Shown here: one piece after another, positions 13,507 to 15,276 of the stretch
How the letters are laid out: each line of letters starts with the position of its first letter
Position numbering within the stretch: position 1 is the first letter of the stretch
From: an uncultured Collinsella sp.
GTDB lineage: Bacteria > Actinomycetota > Coriobacteriia > Coriobacteriales > Coriobacteriaceae
Length of the DNA stretch: 15,276 nucleotides
Direction: 5' to 3'
Assembly: GCA_900553415.1 (NCBI GenBank)
Contig: USDH01000020.1
Coordinates: 1-15,276, forward strand
The notes under the pieces: model-generated
What the model was told of the DNA's origin: nothing
The model's input: only the letters and a program-made list of their open reading frames with translations
Database searches by the model: none
Made by a program: the position numbers and the translations under genes

Positions 13507-14523
13507 TTACGCCATCGGGATGCGGTCGTGGTTGACTTGGCTGTAGAACAGGCGCTGGATCTCGGCGGCATCGCGTGACTGGCCGAGTGCCCACATGGTT
13601 TTGGCCACGAGCGTCTCGGTGGTCATGTCGTCGCCGCGCAGAATGCCCGGATGATCGGCGTAAGCACGGCCGACCTCATAAACGCCCAGATCGAGGCCCT
13701 CCTCGGGGACCTGCGTGGTCATAACGACGGTGCGACCCGAATCGACCCAGCGGAAAATCGCCTCCTGGAATGACTCGCCGGACTCGCCAAACTCGGGAAT
13801 ACCGCCAATGCCAAAGGTCTCAAGAATTACAGCATCGTAGCTATCGGCTAGGGCGTCCAGGATACCCGGGTTCACGCCGGGCGTCAGCTTGAGGACAAAC
13901 ACGCGCGGGTCGATACTGTCGTAGAAACGCACCGGGTTTTCGCCCTGATGCGTGCCGTGAAGCCCGTTGCGCACGATGCGGTCGTTGCGGATATAGGCGA
14001 TGGGCGGATAGTTGACGCTGATGAACGCGTTAAAGCTCATGGTGCGCTGTTTGCGGGCGCGCGTGCCGGCAATGGCCACGCCGCCAAACACGATCGAGAC
14101 GTCGTGCGAGTGCTCGTCGAGCGCATAGAGCAGGCTCTGGTACAAGTTGAGCTTGGCGTCGGTAAAGGGGTTGCCCATGGGCTTTTGCGAGCCGGTGAGC
14201 ACGATGGGCTTGGGGCTGTCCTGAATCAGATAGGAAAGCGCCGCAGCCGTATACGCCATCGTATCCGTCCCGTGGCAGATCAGAAACGCGTCGTATAACG
14301 TATAGTTTTTCTGAATCAGTCCCGCCAGCTTCAACCACCACGAGGCTTCCATATTCGTCGAATCAATGCTGCAGACCTCGTATGGAACCAGCTCGCAGAC
14401 ATCTTCAAATTCTTTCATATAATCCAAAAAATCGTCGGAGGACAGCACCGGTGCCAGACCGTTTCCGCCATCCTGTGAGGCGATCGTCCCGCCGGTTGTC
14501 AGCAATAAAATTCGCTTTTTCAT
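13507..14523 (-). CDS. ansA: L-asparaginase, with a composition break inside the gene
   Basis: A 338-residue asparaginase that hydrolyses asparagine to aspartate and ammonia. It has no signal peptide, so it is probably the cytoplasmic type I form. Both catalytic blocks are present: TGGTIAS (10-16, nucleophile Thr13) and HGTDTM (84-89, Thr86/Asp87), plus a Lys at ~158 in TRARKQRT for the second triad. The start has GGGGA a few bases upstream and follows the dut stop by 14 bases, so dut-ansA form one transcript. The oddity is codon use. Codons 1 to ~100 use AAA, GAA, CTG, ACG, ATT, TTA and TCG as in dut, while from about codon 103 (SPKPIVLTGSQ) onward they are GCC, CTC, GTC, AAG and CGC, as in the rest of the window. 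The frame stays open and the domain is complete, so the gene is a mosaic of two sources or a misassembled join. Confidence 0.93.
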   Translation of the reverse strand: MKKRILLLTTGGTIASQDGGNGLAPVLSSDDFLDYMKEFEDVCELVPYEVCSIDSTNMEASWWLKLAGLIQKNYTLYDAFLICHGTDTMAYTAAALSYLIQDSPKPIVLTGSQKPMGNPFTDAKLNLYQSLLYALDEHSHDVSIVFGGVAIAGTRARKQRTMSFNAFISVNYPPIAYIRNDRIVRNGLHGTHQGENPVRFYDSIDPRVFVLKLTPGVNPGILDALADSYDAVILETFGIGGIPEFGESGESFQEAIFRWVDSGRTVVMTTQVPEEGLDLGVYEVGRAYADHPGILRGDDMTTETLVAKTMWALGQSRDAAEIQRLFYSQVNHDRIPMA

Positions 14524-14537
14524 ACGTTCCCCGTTTC

Positions 14538-15053
14538 TCAGCGTCTGTCCGTGCTTCCAAATCCGCCATTGCGGACTCCGTCCGCCTCGTCATCCTCTGT
14601 GATGCCATACGGCATGAAAATTCCCTGCAAAAAGCCCTCGCCCGGATGGATTTCGAGCACCTTGCCCTCGTTGGAATCGTTCGTCAGCTTCGCCATGATA
14701 TGTCCTTCATTGTCGGAATTATAGTAATCGCTGTCGATAATTCCGACGGTATTATTCAGCTGCAAACGGTACTTAAAGCCCTGTCCGCTTCTGGGAAACA
14801 GGCACAGCACCCAGTCCTCGTCCATCCGCGCACGGATTCCGGTCGGGATTTTAATCGTCTCGCCCGGCTTTAACACAAATGCCACCGGCGCAGAAAAGTC
14901 ATAGCCTGCGCTTCCCGCTGTCGCCCGTTTCGGTTTTGTAATATCATCATAAATTGCACGAATTTCCGCCGTTTCATGGCCTGGGAACGCGTCCGCGAAA
15001 TCCTTTTCATACTGTGCAAAACTCACCTTTTCAAATGCTGCAATTCTTTTCAT
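14538..15053 (-). CDS. dut: dUTP diphosphatase
   Basis: A 171-residue trimeric-type dUTPase, which splits dUTP to dUMP and pyrophosphate, keeping uracil out of DNA and supplying dUMP for thymidylate. The five family motifs appear in order: AGYDFSAP (49-56), PRSGQG (87-92), GIIDSDYYN (104-112, catalytic Asp107), GEGFLQGIFMPYG (138-150) and the flexible C-terminal GGFGSTDRR (163-171). The open frame continues 64 codons upstream, but AGGAG lies six bases before the ATG at 15053, and the upstream part reads through hairpins, so I take this start. The N-terminal ~40 residues are an extra helical segment relative to the E. coli enzyme. Codon use (AAA, GAA, ATT, GGA) is unlike the Coriobacteria-like genes and suggests a Firmicute source. 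It is co-directional with ansA, 14 bases apart. Confidence 0.92.
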   Translation of the reverse strand: MKRIAAFEKVSFAQYEKDFADAFPGHETAEIRAIYDDITKPKRATAGSAGYDFSAPVAFVLKPGETIKIPTGIRARMDEDWVLCLFPRSGQGFKYRLQLNNTVGIIDSDYYNSDNEGHIMAKLTNDSNEGKVLEIHPGEGFLQGIFMPYGITEDDEADGVRNGGFGSTDRR

Positions 15054-15059
15054 ATTCTT

Positions 15060-15064
15060 CTCCT
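15060..15064 (-). promoter_or_regulatory. Ribosome binding site fixing the dut start
   Basis: AGGAG on the minus strand, six bases before the ATG at 15053. It rules out the longer 235-codon frame as the natural product. Confidence 0.8.
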
Positions 15065-15087
15065 GTTGTCTCGCTTCCCGCAGTCGC

Positions 15088-15134
15088 AACACGAACCGGC
15101 AACAGGCAAAGTGCCCGATGCCGGTTCGTGTTTT
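15088..15134. terminator. Perfect 14-bp hairpin upstream of dut
   Basis: AACACGAACCGGCA (15088-15101) and TGCCGGTTCGTGTT (15119-15132) pair perfectly around a 17-base loop that itself holds GGCA-AAG-TGCC. A short T-run (GTTTTC) follows on the plus strand only. It lies in the presumed dut leader on the minus strand, so it may be a leader hairpin or part of a repeat rather than a terminator of any visible plus-strand gene. Confidence 0.5.
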
Positions 15135-15193
15135 CACTACGCCTGATTCTACCGCAGTGTAATTCTGCGCAGAATATTTGTTACAGTTCACCC

Positions 15194-15265
15194 GCGCCAT
15201 TCGCAAAAGCGCATCTTCGATGCTCTCCGCTGCTTCGCAGCTCATTTTTGCTCATAAAATGGCGC
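15194..15265. repeat. Structured repeat: outer inverted repeat enclosing three small hairpins
   Basis: GCGCCATT (15194-15201) and AATGGCGC (15258-15265) are exact inverted arms. Between them lie CGC-AAAA-GCG (15202-15211), GCATC-TTC-GATGC (15211-15223) and GCTGC-TTC-GCAGC (15229-15241). On the minus strand the last two carry GAA loops. The whole could fold as a cloverleaf-like RNA or DNA. It looks like a dispersed Firmicute intergenic repeat and lies just before the window end; it holds no gene of its own. Confidence 0.6.
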
Positions 15266-15276
15266 TCCCTTCGTAC

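Noticed and set aside
15054..15245. 64-codon N-terminal extension of dut
   Set aside because: The extension reads through the 14-bp hairpin and the structured repeat and has no ribosome site, while AGGAG fixes the ATG at 15053.

Overview
The window looks like chromosomal DNA of a high-GC anaerobic actinobacterium of the class Coriobacteriia, most likely Collinsella or a close relative. This is inferred from strong GCC/CTC/GTC/AAG codon use, a type III glutamine synthetase, MurT-GatD peptidoglycan amidation, several fermentative iron/zinc alcohol and glycerol dehydrogenases and a multi-cluster ferredoxin-like protein. The last ~1 kb (about 14,220 to the end) has clearly different codon use (AAA, GAA, CTG, ACG, TTA, ATT) and looks like DNA of a lower-GC Firmicute, perhaps Lachnospiraceae. 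The change falls inside an intact asparaginase reading frame, so the end is either a recombination or transfer boundary or a chimeric assembly join.

Layout. 1-870: the 3' end of a type III glutamine synthetase gene (+) and its terminator. 870-1370: a non-coding block with an orphan tRNA T-arm-like sequence, tRNA-Glu(TTC) on the minus strand with its own promoter and terminator, a four-armed inverted repeat, and a hairpin that ends the next transcript. 1374-5716 (-): an apparent operon of two TPR-like proteins of unknown function (start/stop overlap TAATG) followed by a MurT-GatD fusion. 5717-6216: a 500-bp intergenic region with palindromes and two leader hairpins. 6217-9800 (+): three members of the iron-containing alcohol dehydrogenase superfamily in a row: an iron-type alcohol dehydrogenase, a glycerol dehydrogenase and a diverged glycerol dehydrogenase paralogue. 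The first two are each followed by a strong terminator. 9951-11204 (+): a protein predicted to carry four [4Fe-4S] clusters. 11319-12790 (+): YchF and a small DUF1648-like membrane protein. 12800-13484: a small degenerate HAD-like protein (-) and a 72-residue XRE regulator (+), transcribed divergently from a perfect 24-bp palindrome. 13507-15053 (-): dut and ansA in one transcript. 15054-15276: a long hairpin and a multi-hairpin structured repeat.

How the parts fit. Glutamine synthetase makes glutamine, the amide donor for MurT-GatD, which amidates D-glutamate of lipid II. The two are not in one operon, so this is a metabolic rather than a genetic link. The dehydrogenases fit NAD(H)-linked fermentation of glycerol, aldehydes or alcohols. 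The XRE/HAD-like pair has the layout of a self-repressing two-gene module. No rRNA gene, CRISPR array, transposase gene or prophage gene was seen.
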